Notes: generated by a model not told the origin, from the letters alone. DNA of 64,000 bases from Streptomyces aureoverticillatus (GCF_014649395.1 NZ_BMSY01000002.1:1-64000), one strand, 5' to 3'. Positions 10,849-19,199 are shown, counted from the stretch's first letter. Translations and numbers: made by a program.

Positions 10849-12060
10849 GTGACTTCCTTCGACTCCTCCCCTCAACTCGGCGTTTGGCGCGCTCTGCTCG
10901 CACTCACCGTGGTCTTCGTCATGCTCGCGACCACCGGCTGGACCGCGGTGCGCCAGCACAGAGGCGCCGCCTCGCCGCTCGAAGCCGCGGTCTCCGCCTG
11001 GGAGCGGGGACGCATCGACGGCCGGGACCTGCCCGACGCCGGTGCCCCGGCCGCCAGGCTCGCGCACTTCTTCGCCTCCCTCACGGCGCATCAGCGCGAC
11101 CGGCTCGCCGCCCGCTATCCCCTCGCGGTCGGCAACATGAACGGCGCCCCCGTGCGGCTGCGTTACCAGGCGAACCGCATCGCCCTGCGCGAAGCGCGCG
11201 CGATCGAACGGGAACGCATGCACGACGACCGCCTGTCACCCGTAGGGAAACAGGAGGCGGAGCGCCGGATGAAGCGGTTCGGCGTGATGATGCGCCAGGA
11301 CCGCCAGGTGTTCGCCTTCGATCCGATGGGCTCCGGACGCATGGCCGAGGTCTTCGGAGACCTCGACCGGGCCGCCCGCGTGTCGGTCGTGGTGCCCGGA
11401 GTCGACACGAACGTCCTCACCTTCGAACGCACCCAGCGCAAGTACGCGGCCCCCGTCGGCATGGCGAAGTCCCTGTACCGCGCGGAGCGCGCCGCGAACC
11501 CCCGCACGCGTACCGCCGTGATCGCCTGGGCCGACTACACCGCGCCCGTCGGCCTCGGCGTGGACGCGGCCACCTCCATGCGCGCCGACGACGGCGCGGT
11601 GCGCCTCGACTCGATGGTGCGCGCGCTGCCCGGCCGCACCGGGGTGGCGCTGTACTGCCACAGCTACGGCTCCGTGGTGTGCGGAGTCGCGGCCCGCCGG
11701 CTGCCGCCGCGGGTCACCGACATCGCGGTCGCGGGCAGCCCCGGCATGCGCGCCGACAGCGCCTCCGGCCTCGGCGCGCACGCGCGGATCTGGGCCGCAC
11801 GGGACAGCGACGACTGGATCCAGGATGTGCCGCACATGGAAGTCGGCGGGCTCGGCCACGGCGCCGACCCCGTCTCCGCGGGCTTCGGCGCGCGCGTGGT
11901 GTCCGCCGACCGCGCCCGCGGTCACACCGGATACTTCGAGCCGGGCACGGACAGCCTCCGCAACTTCGCCGAGATCGGCGTCGGCGCGTACGACGAAGTG
12001 CGCTGCGCCAGTGGGGATGGAGCCTGCCGGGAAGGTATTTCCGGTACGGCGATGGCCTGA
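10849..12060 (+). CDS. Membrane-anchored alpha/beta hydrolase, DUF1023 family
   Basis: This is a predicted serine hydrolase of an actinobacterial family with unknown substrate. The 403-residue protein has an N-terminal membrane segment (WRALLALTVVFVMLATTGWT, residues 11-30) that anchors it or acts as an uncleaved signal. The catalytic domain occupies about 170-390: VSVVVPGVDTNVLTF, then YCHSYGSVVCG, a nucleophile elbow with Cys in place of the usual first Gly of GHSYG, and VAGSPGM. GHGADPVSAGFGAR and a later GHTGYFEPGTDSLRN contribute the probable acid and His. The GTG start is favoured by TAGGGT 8 nt upstream; an in-frame ATG at 10738 would add 37 residues. It stands alone on this strand after tetR. 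Confidence 0.85.
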   Translation: MTSFDSSPQLGVWRALLALTVVFVMLATTGWTAVRQHRGAASPLEAAVSAWERGRIDGRDLPDAGAPAARLAHFFASLTAHQRDRLAARYPLAVGNMNGAPVRLRYQANRIALREARAIERERMHDDRLSPVGKQEAERRMKRFGVMMRQDRQVFAFDPMGSGRMAEVFGDLDRAARVSVVVPGVDTNVLTFERTQRKYAAPVGMAKSLYRAERAANPRTRTAVIAWADYTAPVGLGVDAATSMRADDGAVRLDSMVRALPGRTGVALYCHSYGSVVCGVAARRLPPRVTDIAVAGSPGMRADSASGLGAHARIWAARDSDDWIQDVPHMEVGGLGHGADPVSAGFGARVVSADRARGHTGYFEPGTDSLRNFAEIGVGAYDEVRCASGDGACREGISGTAMA

Positions 12061-12135
12061 CGCGCGTAGAAATCGACGAAACAGCGGCCCGCCGCAGGAG
12101 AGACGGAGAAGCGCGTGCCGCATACGATGAGCCGC

Positions 12136-13002
12136 ATGGGTGATGTACTGGCCGGATTTCACGCCGCCTGGGAGTTCGAGTCCGACTCCGTGCTCATCCG
12201 CTTCGAACGGGGGATCCGTACGCCGAAGCTGTTCCAGGCTCTCGGTGAGCGCCGCATCCCTCATGAGGCGATCGCGGGCGTGACGCTCACACCGGGCAAG
12301 CGCGGGACGACCGTCCTGCACGCCGTCCCGAGACCGGGTGCAGACCCGCTCATGGAGGCGGCGGCGGGACAGCTCAAGGACGGCTCGGATCCGTACCGCC
12401 TGGTGCTGCCGGCGGAGCGCGAGACGCTCGCCGAGTACTACGCGGACGAACTGCGCGCGGCGCTCCCGGCGTCCGACCCGGGCCCGGCGGACCGCCATCT
12501 GGTGGCCGCGCCCGAGGCGCCGCTGCAGTTCAAGGCGTACGACGGGAAGGCGTCCTTCGACGGCAAGTCGGTGGCCTTCCGCTGGTTCTGGACGGGGGCC
12601 TCGTCGGCGAAGTGGAAGGCCGGTGACCAGAGTTTCCCGGTCACCGACCTGAGCGGGGTCGAGTGGCGCTCGCCGGAGGTCTTCGAGGGCCATCTGCGGC
12701 TGCTGCGCCGCGAGGCGCAGCCCGCCCAGCCCGCGCAGGCCGACCAGGACCCGGCGGCCGTCGTGTTCGGCCTCGGCTACGGGCCGGTGCACGAGTCGCT
12801 GCCGTTCGCCGCGGCCGTCCTCGCGGCGGTGCGCTCGTCGGGGCCCGCGCCCGCGGTGATTCCCGCCGCCGCGCCCGCCGTTCGGCGTGATCCCGCGGAT
12901 ATCGCCGATCGGATCCGGCACCTTGGGGAGTTGCATCAGGCGGGGCTGCTGACCGATGACGAGTTCACGGCCAAGAAGGCCGAGCTGCTGGCTGAGCTTT
13001 AG
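12136..13002 (+). CDS. DUF4429 domain protein with C-terminal SHOCT motif
   Basis: The 288-residue cytoplasmic protein has two DUF4429-type modules and a C-terminal SHOCT helix pair. Module 1 covers about residues 2-115 (MGDVLAGFHAAWEFESDSVL, then RTPKLFQALGERRIPHEAIAG). Module 2 is about 125-220 (APLQFKAYDGKASFDGKSVA). The last 30 residues, IADRIRHLGELHQAGLLTDD followed by EFTAKKAELLAEL, are the SHOCT motif, usually a protein-interaction element. Function is unknown. I chose ATG 12136 because TACGAT lies 7 nt upstream; GTG 12115, seven codons earlier with a GGAGAA Shine-Dalgarno sequence, is a real alternative. Confidence 0.85.
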   Translation: MGDVLAGFHAAWEFESDSVLIRFERGIRTPKLFQALGERRIPHEAIAGVTLTPGKRGTTVLHAVPRPGADPLMEAAAGQLKDGSDPYRLVLPAERETLAEYYADELRAALPASDPGPADRHLVAAPEAPLQFKAYDGKASFDGKSVAFRWFWTGASSAKWKAGDQSFPVTDLSGVEWRSPEVFEGHLRLLRREAQPAQPAQADQDPAAVVFGLGYGPVHESLPFAAAVLAAVRSSGPAPAVIPAAAPAVRRDPADIADRIRHLGELHQAGLLTDDEFTAKKAELLAEL

Positions 13003-13057
13003 CCGGCCCCTGGGCCTTGGGGCGGTCCGCCCTCCGGGCTGGGGGGCTTTCTGGTTC

Positions 13058-13116
13058 GGCGGCTGCGGGTGATTTGTGGCTGGGCGCGCAGTTCCCCGCG
13101 CCCCTTTGGGGCGCTC
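13058..13116. repeat. Streptomyces-type dispersed palindromic intergenic repeat
   Basis: Located between two convergent genes, it carries ctgggcgcgcagttcccc followed by the perfect hairpin gcgcccc-ttt-ggggcgc (13098-13114). I recognise this as a sequence that recurs in streptomycete intergenic spaces. It probably serves as a bidirectional terminator here. Confidence 0.6.
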
Positions 13117-13150
13117 CCTGGGGCGCCTCCTCCTGCGGGGCGCCCCTTGA

Positions 13151-14158
13151 CTACTCTCGGCCCGCCGATGTGAACGTCATGTCCGCGTAGCGGTCTCCGG
13201 ACACCTGGGTGGCGATCGGGTCCAGGAGGGCCAGTTCGTCGGGGGTCAGGTGGATGCGGGTGGCTGCCGTGTTCTCCTCCAGGCGGGTGCGCTTGCGGGT
13301 GCCGGGGATCGGGACGACCGGCAGGCCGTGGACCGCGGCGCGCTGCTGCACCCAGGCCAGGGCGATCTGGGCCGGGGTCGCGTCGTGCGCGGCGGCGACC
13401 GTGCGCACCGGCTCCAGGAGCGCCGCGTTGGCGGCGGCGTTGGCGCCGGTGAAGCGGGGCTGCTGACGGCGGAAGTCGTCCGCGCCCAGCTCCTTGTCGG
13501 CGCTGACGAAGGCGCCCGTGAGGAAGCCGCGGCCGAGCGGGGAGTACGGCACGAGGGTCACGCCGAGCTCGGCGGCGGCCGGGACGACGCCGCGCTCGAT
13601 GTCCCGGCTGAACAGCGACCACTCCGACTGCAGGGCCGCGATGGGGTGCACGGCGTGGGCGGCGCGCAGTTCGTCGCCGGTGACCTCGCTGAGCCCGAGG
13701 TGCTTGACCTTGCCGGCCGCGACCAGTTCGGCCATCACGCCGACGGTCTCCTCGATCGGCACCTTCGGGTCGCGGCGGTGCATGTAGTAGAGGTCGATGG
13801 CGTCCACGCCGAGGCGGCGCAGGCTGGCGTCGGCGCAGGAGCGGATGTAGTCCGGATCGTTGCGGATGATCCGCTTCGTCGGGTCGTCCGGGTCCATGGC
13901 CAGGGCGAACTTGGTGGCGATGACGACGTCGTCGCGGTGGGCCCCGACGAAGGGGGCGAGGAACTCCTCGTTCTCCCCCTTGGCGTACGCGTCGGCGGTG
14001 TCGTAGAGCGTGACGCCGAGGTCCAGGGCCCGCTCCAGGGTGGCGCGGGCCTCGTCGGCGTCCGTGGGGCCGTACGCGAAGCTCATGCCCATGCAGCCGA
14101 GGCCCTGTACGCCGACCTCGGGGCCGTCCGTGCCGAGCCGTGCGGTGGTGATGCTCAC
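13151..14158 (-). CDS. Aldo/keto reductase
   Basis: This NADPH-dependent reductase of aldehydes or ketones belongs to the AKR13-like group. The 335-residue TIM-barrel protein has the catalytic tetrad visible: Asp and Tyr in LYDTADAYAKGENE (about 51-64), Lys in IATKFALAMD (about 80-89) and His in LYYMHRRDPKVP (about 122-133). The NADP-phosphate pocket is the PGTRKRTRLEEN segment near 285. The GTG start overlaps the stop of the MerR gene by 4 nt (GTGA), so translation is coupled and the reductase is the second gene of a regulator-enzyme operon. MerR probably induces both in response to an electrophile or other small molecule. Confidence 0.93.
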   Translation of the reverse strand: MSITTARLGTDGPEVGVQGLGCMGMSFAYGPTDADEARATLERALDLGVTLYDTADAYAKGENEEFLAPFVGAHRDDVVIATKFALAMDPDDPTKRIIRNDPDYIRSCADASLRRLGVDAIDLYYMHRRDPKVPIEETVGVMAELVAAGKVKHLGLSEVTGDELRAAHAVHPIAALQSEWSLFSRDIERGVVPAAAELGVTLVPYSPLGRGFLTGAFVSADKELGADDFRRQQPRFTGANAAANAALLEPVRTVAAAHDATPAQIALAWVQQRAAVHGLPVVPIPGTRKRTRLEENTAATRIHLTPDELALLDPIATQVSGDRYADMTFTSAGRE

Positions 14159-14631
14159 TGTGTTCCGTGCCTCCGGTCGGAGTAGATGTCGATCTTGTGG
14201 TCGAGGACGGCGAGCGTGTCCTGGAGCTCGGCGATCCGGGCCCGCACGTCGTGCCGGGTGCGCTCCAGCAGCTCCCGGCGCCGCGCGAAGGTGTGGTCGC
14301 CCTCGCGCACCAGCTCGGCGTAGCGCACCATGTCCGCGACCGGCATGCCGGTCAGGCGCAGCTTGCCGACGAGGTTCAACCAGTCCAGGTCGCGGTTGCG
14401 GTAGCGGCGCTGGCCGGTGTGGGAGCGGTCGACGTGCGGCATCAGGCCGATCCGCTCGTACCAGCGCAGGGTGTGCGCGGTCAGGCCGGTCACCGCGACG
14501 ACCTCGCTGATCGTGTAGTGGTCCCGGCCCTCCGGGCGCGGGTGCGGGGGCGGGGGCGTGGCGCAGACCTCGGACGCGGTCCGGTCTGCCCGGTCCCGGG
14601 CGGGTGCGGGGGTGGTCTCCATCACCGTCAT
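14155..14631 (-). CDS. MerR family transcriptional regulator
   Basis: This is a DNA-distorting activator. The HTH region is YTISEVVAVTGLTAHTLRWY followed by ERIGLM (about residues 37-62), typical of MerR, with a C-terminal coiled coil (ERTRHDVRARIAELQDTLAV) for dimerisation. No cysteine pattern for metal sensing is seen, so a small-molecule or NmlR/SoxR-like role without metal is likelier. The ATG at 14631 is chosen because TAGCGT lies 7 nt upstream and a MerR-type operator precedes it. The first 35 residues are Pro-rich and disordered, longer than usual. The stop overlaps the aldo/keto reductase start, and autoregulation of the two-gene operon is expected. Confidence 0.9.
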   Translation of the reverse strand: MTVMETTPAPARDRADRTASEVCATPPPPHPRPEGRDHYTISEVVAVTGLTAHTLRWYERIGLMPHVDRSHTGQRRYRNRDLDWLNLVGKLRLTGMPVADMVRYAELVREGDHTFARRRELLERTRHDVRARIAELQDTLAVLDHKIDIYSDRRHGTQ

Positions 14632-14638
14632 GACCCCC

Positions 14639-14669
14639 ACGCTAAAACCTTCGAGTGCACTCCAAGCAA
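14639..14669 (-). promoter_or_regulatory. MerR-type promoter/operator with 19-bp spacer
   Basis: On the minus strand TTGCTT (14664-14669) and TAGCGT (14639-14644) are 19 bp apart, the long spacer typical of MerR-activated promoters. The dyad CTTCGAGTGCACTCCAAG (14649-14666) spans the spacer with a single mismatched pair. It lies directly ahead of the merR ATG. Confidence 0.7.
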
Positions 14670-14717
14670 GGGGAAATCCCCGGGACGGCACCGGGGTGTG
14701 CTGACTACCGTGCCGCC

Positions 14718-15206
14718 ATGAGCCTTGTACGCCGCGCTGTGCCCGCGGACGCCGAAGAAGTCATACGCCTGCGTCAGGTCATGATCGACTCCGTGTTCAC
14801 GGTGGACGGCACCCTCCCCCGCACGTCCGTCACCGACTGGCAGGCCGAGTCCGTCCCCACCGTGCGCGAGCACCTCGCCGACCCCGACGGGCACTTCGCC
14901 GCGTTCGTCGTCGACCACCCCGAGCGGCCCGGCGCCCTCGCCGCGCTCGCCGTGGGCACCCTGGAGTACCGCATCGGGCGCGCGGGCAATCCGCACGGCG
15001 TCGCGGGCTACCTCTTCAGCGTCGCCACCGACCCCGGCACGCGCCGCCGGGGCTTCTCCCGCGCCTGCGTGGAGGCGCTGCTCGACTGGTTCCGCGAGCG
15101 GGGCGCCGGACAGGTGGACCTCACCGCGTCGCCCGACGCCGAGCCGCTGTACGCCTCGCTCGGCTTCGTCCGCAAGCCCGACCCCTACATGCAGCTCAAA
15201 CTCTAG
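14718..15206 (+). CDS. GNAT family N-acetyltransferase
   Basis: This 162-residue acetyl-CoA-dependent N-acyltransferase has an unknown amine substrate. The N-terminal strand SLVRRAVPADAEEVIRLRQV is the usual GNAT opening. The acetyl-CoA pyrophosphate-binding motif A is VATDPGTRRRGFSRAC (about residues 100-115), where RRRGFS matches Q/RxxGxG/A with Phe in place of the second hydrophobic turn residue. YASLGFVRKPDPYMQLKL is the family's C-terminal beta strand. It is divergent from the MerR operon, and TACCGT lies 6 nt before the ATG, suggesting a leaderless mRNA. A serine hydrolase gene follows after 19 nt on the same strand. Confidence 0.88.
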   Translation: MSLVRRAVPADAEEVIRLRQVMIDSVFTVDGTLPRTSVTDWQAESVPTVREHLADPDGHFAAFVVDHPERPGALAALAVGTLEYRIGRAGNPHGVAGYLFSVATDPGTRRRGFSRACVEALLDWFRERGAGQVDLTASPDAEPLYASLGFVRKPDPYMQLKL

Positions 15207-15225
15207 GGCGCTTAGGCTTCTGCGC

Positions 15226-16041
15226 ATGCAGAGCCTGGCACTGATCGAGAACTGGCCGGTCCCGACCGCGGCCGCCGCCGTCGTCCGCGCGGACGGCACG
15301 GTGGCCGGGACCCATGGGCCCACCGGGCACCGCTTCGCGCTCGCCTCGGTCACCAAACCCCTCGCGGCGTACGCGGCCCTCGTCGCGTACGAGGAGGGGG
15401 CCGTCGAGCTGGACGAACCCGCCGGGCCCGAGGGGTCCACCGTGCGGCATCTGCTCGCGCACACCAGTGGGCTCGCCTTCGACGAGCACGAGGTGGTGGC
15501 GGCGCCGGGGAGGCGGCGGCTGTACTCCAACGCCGGGTTCGAGGTGCTGGGCGACCACATCGCCAAGGCGACCGAGATCCCCTTCGCCGACTATCTGCGG
15601 CAGGCCGTGCTCGAGCCGCTCGGGATGTCCTCGACGTCCCTCGCCGGTGCGGGGTCGCCCGCCAAGGACGGGGTGTCGACCGTGGACGATCTCGTGCGGT
15701 TCGCGGCCGAGGTGCAGCAGCCGCGGCTGCTCGATCCGCGGACCGTCGCGGCCGCGATGTCCGTGACCTACCCCGGGCTCAAGGGCGTGCTGCCGGGGTA
15801 CGGGCATCAGAACCCCAACGACTGGGGGCTCGGGTTCGAGATCCGGGACGGGAAGTCGCCGCACTGGACGGGGAGTTCGTCCTCGCCGCGGACCTTCGGG
15901 CACTTCGGGCAGGCGGGAACGTTTCTGTGGGTGGACCCCGACGCGGGGGCGGCGTGCGTGGCCCTGGCGGACCGGGCCTTTGGGCCGTGGGCCGTGGAGG
16001 CGTGGCCCGCGTTCACGGACGCGGTGCTGGCCGAGCTGTAG
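15226..16041 (+). CDS. Serine hydrolase of the beta-lactamase (class C/DD-peptidase) family
   Basis: This cytoplasmic member of the beta-lactamase-related superfamily has no visible signal peptide, so cell-wall action is doubtful and an esterase-type role is as likely. The catalytic SxxK is in FALASVTKPLAAYAALV (about residues 38-54). The Tyr motif is RLYSNAGFEVLGDHI (YSN, about 100-114), and the third motif is HFGQAGTFLWVDP (H-x-G) near 227. The 271-residue length is short compared with class C beta-lactamases (about 360) but common for this subgroup. TAGGCT 7 nt ahead of the ATG suggests its own leaderless promoter despite the close GNAT gene upstream. It converges on pirin with a 13-nt gap. 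Confidence 0.88.
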   Translation: MQSLALIENWPVPTAAAAVVRADGTVAGTHGPTGHRFALASVTKPLAAYAALVAYEEGAVELDEPAGPEGSTVRHLLAHTSGLAFDEHEVVAAPGRRRLYSNAGFEVLGDHIAKATEIPFADYLRQAVLEPLGMSSTSLAGAGSPAKDGVSTVDDLVRFAAEVQQPRLLDPRTVAAAMSVTYPGLKGVLPGYGHQNPNDWGLGFEIRDGKSPHWTGSSSSPRTFGHFGQAGTFLWVDPDAGAACVALADRAFGPWAVEAWPAFTDAVLAEL

Positions 16042-16054
16042 GTTCGCCGCGGGC

Positions 16055-16711
16055 CTAGCCCATCTCCCACACCAGCAGTTCCGCCCTCCCCCCGTACGAC
16101 ACCACGTCCACCCCCTGCTCCCCCGTCACCCGGGCCGCGTCGCCCGGGGTCAACTCCTCGTCCGCCAGCGCCACTTCGCCGTGGACCACGTGGACGTAGA
16201 CCGCGGGGGCGTCCGGGAGGGCCGTGCGTTCGCCGGGGGCGAGGCGGCGTACGTGGAGGAGAGCGCCCGCCGCGGGGACGGCGTAGGGGGTGGAGTCGGC
16301 GATGCCGCGGACGATGTCGTACGACGGGGTGCCGCCGGGCTCCAGGGGGGCCAGCCACATCTGGAGGAACGTCAGCGGGTCCGGGCCCGCGTTGCGCTCG
16401 ACGTGCCGTACGCCGGCGCCCGCGCTGAGGTGCTGGACGTCGCCGGGGCGGATCACCGACTCATGGCCCGCGGAGTCGCGGTGGGTGAGCTCGCCCGTGA
16501 CGACCCAGGTGACGATCTCGGTGTGGCTGTGCGGGTGTTCGTCGAAGCCGGCGCCCGGCGCGAGGTGCTCCTCGTTGCAGGCGAGCAGCGCGCCGAAGCG
16601 GAGGTTGTGGGGCTCGTAGTAGGGCCCGAAGGAGAAGGCGTGGAAGGAGTCGATCCCCGCCATGGGGTCGCCCCCCGGATACCGCTCGCCGGAGCGACGT
16701 ACATCAATCAC
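16055..16711 (-). CDS. Pirin family protein
   Basis: This cupin-fold, probably iron-binding protein includes members that are quercetinases or redox-dependent co-regulators; in streptomycetes pirin-like proteins modulate central metabolism. The 218-residue product shows the N-terminal cupin metal ligands in FDEHPHSHTEIVTWVV (about residues 55-70) and the following RPGDVQHLSAGAGVRHVERN. The C-terminal cupin is weaker, as usual. I chose GTG 16711 (VIDVRRSGERYPGG) because pirins begin with IDVRR; a GTG three codons upstream is also open. The start lies 12 nt from the end of the inverted-repeat element at 16724-16867, which may therefore carry or interrupt its promoter. Confidence 0.9.
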   Translation of the reverse strand: MIDVRRSGERYPGGDPMAGIDSFHAFSFGPYYEPHNLRFGALLACNEEHLAPGAGFDEHPHSHTEIVTWVVTGELTHRDSAGHESVIRPGDVQHLSAGAGVRHVERNAGPDPLTFLQMWLAPLEPGGTPSYDIVRGIADSTPYAVPAAGALLHVRRLAPGERTALPDAPAVYVHVVHGEVALADEELTPGDAARVTGEQGVDVVSYGGRAELLVWEMG

Positions 16712-16723
16712 GCACCCCACGTT

Positions 16724-16867
16724 AGAGCCTGTCTTTGAACCCCCGTCGTTCGCGCGGAGCGCGGGCGCAGCGGCGTAGTGGGGTCTCCCCTGCTCGAGCG
16801 GAGCCGAGAGCTTGGGGAAGTGCGTGCCGGGCGTCGGGGCGCAGGCGGGGGTTCAAAGACAGGCTCT
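16724..16867. mobile_element. 144-bp element with 22-bp terminal inverted repeats (MITE-like)
   Basis: The ends 16724-16745 and 16846-16867 are perfect inverted complements over 22 bp (left end begins agagcctgtctttgaacc). The interior is non-coding and contains a further hairpin-prone stretch, cctgctcgagcggagccgag, of a type common in streptomycete spacers. No target-site duplication is obvious. A diverged copy of the right end (23/26 identical) lies at 34494-34519. It may be a MITE-like relic or a palindromic intergenic repeat, and it sits between the pirin and fasR promoters. Confidence 0.6.
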
Positions 16868-16914
16868 TGGACCCGGCCCCGCATGCCGCCGTCCCGATAA
16901 GGCAGTCTTGTCCC

Positions 16915-18141
16915 GTGCCCGAACCCTCAGCGAACGAAGCCCACCAGGACGCCGGCCGCGACGCCCGGCGCGGCCACCGCGCCCACGCGCACGCCGCGAC
17001 CCTGAAGCGCCTGGAGAAGTCGTCCGGCAGCCTCGCGGCGCAGGCGATCGCGCGCATGGACGAGACGCTGTCCTGGTACCGGGCGATGCCACCGGAGAAC
17101 CGCTCGTGGATCGGCCTGGTGGCGCAGGCCGGTATCGCCGCGTTCACGGAGTGGTTCCGGCACCCGGACGCCCCGCAGGCGATCTCCACGGACGTCTTCG
17201 GGACCGCGCCGCGCGAGCTGACCCGGGCGATCACGCTGCGGCAGACCGTGGAGATGGTGCGGACCACCATCGAGGTGATGGAGTCCGCGATCGACGAGGT
17301 GGCGGCGCCCGGCGACGAGGGCGTGCTGCGCGAGGCGCTGCTCGTCTACGCCCGCGAGATCGCCTTCGCCACCGCTCAGGTGTACGCCCAGGCCGCCGAG
17401 GCACGCGGTGCCTGGGACGCGCGCCTGGAGTCGCTCGTGGTGAACGCGGTGCTCTCCGGGGAGGCCGATGAAGGGGCCGTCTCTCGTGCCGCGGCCCTTG
17501 GCTGGAACTCGCCGGAACATGTGTGTGTGGTGCTCGGCACCGCGCCCGACGGTGACAGCGAGCTCACCGTCGAGGCCATCCGCCGGGCCGCGCGGCACGC
17601 GAAGCTCCAGGTCCTCACCGGTGTGCTCGGCGCCCGCCTGGTCGTCATCGCCGGCGGCAACGACAACCCGCTGGCCGTGGCCAAGGCGCTGATCGGCCCG
17701 TACGCGGCCGGTCCCGTCGTGGCCGGCCCCATCGTGCCCGACCTGCTCGCCGCCACCCGCTCCGCGCAGGCCGCCGCCGCGGGCCTGAAGGCGTGCAGTG
17801 CCTGGCAGGACGCGCCGCGCCCGGTCCTCGCGGACGATCTGCTGCCCGAGCGGGCGATGGCGGGCGATCCGGCGGCGCGCGAACAGCTGGTGGAGGAGAT
17901 CTACAGACCGCTCGAAGAGGCCGGTTCCGCGCTCCTGGAGACCCTCAGCGTCTACCTGGAACAGGCGAGCAGCCTGGAGGGCGCCGCCCGGATGCTCTTC
18001 GTGCACCCCAACACCGTGCGCTACCGGCTTCGACGTGTGACTGACGTCACCGGCTGGTCCCCTTCCGATGTGCGCTCGGCGTTCACACTGCGCATCGCGC
18101 TGATCCTGGGGCGTCTCGCCGACGGTGATCCCCAGGCCTGA
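16915..18141 (+). CDS. fasR: PucR-type activator of fatty-acid synthesis, FasR
   Basis: FasR is the transcriptional activator of the fabD-fabH-acpP-fabF operon known from S. coelicolor, and the gene lies directly upstream of fabD in the same orientation, as in that species. The 408-residue protein has no membrane segment. Its C-terminal HTH is SLEGAARMLFVHPNTVRYRL (about residues 357-376), the PucR/CdaR type with the VHPNTVRYRL signature. The middle part (LESLVVNAVLSGE, then VVLGTAPDGDSELT and VVIAGG) is a degenerate GGDEF-like domain seen in this family. The start is the GTG (VPEPSANEAH), since the frame upstream runs into the inverted-repeat element. Direct repeats of gcggttc at 18171 and 18197 upstream of fabD are possible contact points. 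Confidence 0.92.
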   Translation: MPEPSANEAHQDAGRDARRGHRAHAHAATLKRLEKSSGSLAAQAIARMDETLSWYRAMPPENRSWIGLVAQAGIAAFTEWFRHPDAPQAISTDVFGTAPRELTRAITLRQTVEMVRTTIEVMESAIDEVAAPGDEGVLREALLVYAREIAFATAQVYAQAAEARGAWDARLESLVVNAVLSGEADEGAVSRAAALGWNSPEHVCVVLGTAPDGDSELTVEAIRRAARHAKLQVLTGVLGARLVVIAGGNDNPLAVAKALIGPYAAGPVVAGPIVPDLLAATRSAQAAAAGLKACSAWQDAPRPVLADDLLPERAMAGDPAAREQLVEEIYRPLEEAGSALLETLSVYLEQASSLEGAARMLFVHPNTVRYRLRRVTDVTGWSPSDVRSAFTLRIALILGRLADGDPQA

Positions 18142-18230
18142 GGCTTTGTCGGGGCCCTACAATTCCCTCAGCGGTTCTTCGTCCCTGTCCCCACGGGCGG
18201 TTCGTACTGTCCACAAGAGAGAGTGTGAGA

Positions 18231-19199
18231 GTGCTCGTACTCGTCGCTCCCGGCCAAGGCGCTCAGACGCCCGGCTTCCTGACCCCCTGGCTCGACCTCC
18301 CCGGCGCCGCCGACCGCCTCGCCGCCTGGTCGGAGGCCATCGGTCTCGACCTCGCCCACTACGGCACGCAGGCGGACGCGGACGCGATCCGTGACACCGC
18401 CGTGGCGCAGCCGCTGCTCGTGGCCGCCGGCCTGCTCTCCGCCGCGGCACTGGGTGACAGCGGGGCCGTCACGCCGGGCGCCGTCGCCGGTCACAGCGTG
18501 GGTGAGATCACCGCCGCCGCGTACGCGGGAGTGCTGTCCGAGGACGCCGCCCTGCGCTTCGTGCGCAAGCGGGGCCTGGCCATGGCCGACGCCGCGGCCG
18601 TGACGGAGACCGGCATGGCGGCGCTGCTCGGCGGTGACCCCGAGGTCACCCTGGCGCACCTGGAGAAGCTCGGCCTGACCCCGGCGAACGTGAACGGCGC
18701 GGGCCAGATCGTGGCCGCCGGCACCGCCGAGCAGCTGGCCACGCTCGCCGAGGACAAGCCGGAGGGCGTCCGCAAGGTCGTGCCCCTGAAGGTCGCGGGC
18801 GCGTTCCACACGCACCACATGGCACCCGCGGTCGCCGCGCTCGAGGAGGCCGCCAAGGACCTCGACGTCGCGGACCCGAAGCTGACGTACCTCTCGAACC
18901 GCGACGGCAAGGCCGTCACCCAGGGCTCCGACGTCGTGGCCCGTCTGGTCGGCCAGGTCGCCAACCCGGTGCGCTGGGACCTGTGCATGGACACGTTCCG
19001 CGAGCTGGGGGTCACGGCGCTGATCGAGGTGTGCCCCGGCGGCACCCTGACCGGTCTCGCCAAGCGCGCCCTCAAGGGCGTGCAGACCCTGGCCGTGAAG
19101 ACGCCCGACGACCTCGACGCCGCCCGCGCGCTCATCGCCGAGACCGCCGAGCTCGCCAAAGTCACAGCGGCCGACGCCGCGGCCGCGACGGACGCCTGA
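18231..19199 (+). CDS. fabD: Malonyl-CoA:ACP S-malonyltransferase
   Basis: FabD loads malonate from malonyl-CoA onto ACP for type II fatty-acid synthesis and also supplies malonyl-ACP to polyketide synthases in streptomycetes. The nucleophile Ser89 is in VAGHSVGEI, and the catalytic His193 is in GAFHTHHM. APGQGAQTPGFL at the N-terminus and NVNGAGQIVAAG near 160 are standard. I chose GTG 18231 (VLVLVAPGQG) with the GAGAG Shine-Dalgarno run 8 nt upstream; GTG 18225, two codons earlier, is the alternative. It is the first gene of the fab operon, 16 nt before fabH. FasR control is expected from the known system. Confidence 0.95.
   Translation: MLVLVAPGQGAQTPGFLTPWLDLPGAADRLAAWSEAIGLDLAHYGTQADADAIRDTAVAQPLLVAAGLLSAAALGDSGAVTPGAVAGHSVGEITAAAYAGVLSEDAALRFVRKRGLAMADAAAVTETGMAALLGGDPEVTLAHLEKLGLTPANVNGAGQIVAAGTAEQLATLAEDKPEGVRKVVPLKVAGAFHTHHMAPAVAALEEAAKDLDVADPKLTYLSNRDGKAVTQGSDVVARLVGQVANPVRWDLCMDTFRELGVTALIEVCPGGTLTGLAKRALKGVQTLAVKTPDDLDAARALIAETAELAKVTAADAAAATDA

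Noticed and set aside
10671..12143. 490-codon plus-strand frame over the DUF1023 gene
   Set aside because: Arg-rich, with no domain, while the overlapping frame encodes a clear DUF1023 hydrolase.
16846..16867. tRNA-like ggttcaa segment
   Set aside because: It is part of a perfect inverted repeat and no cloverleaf can be drawn around it.
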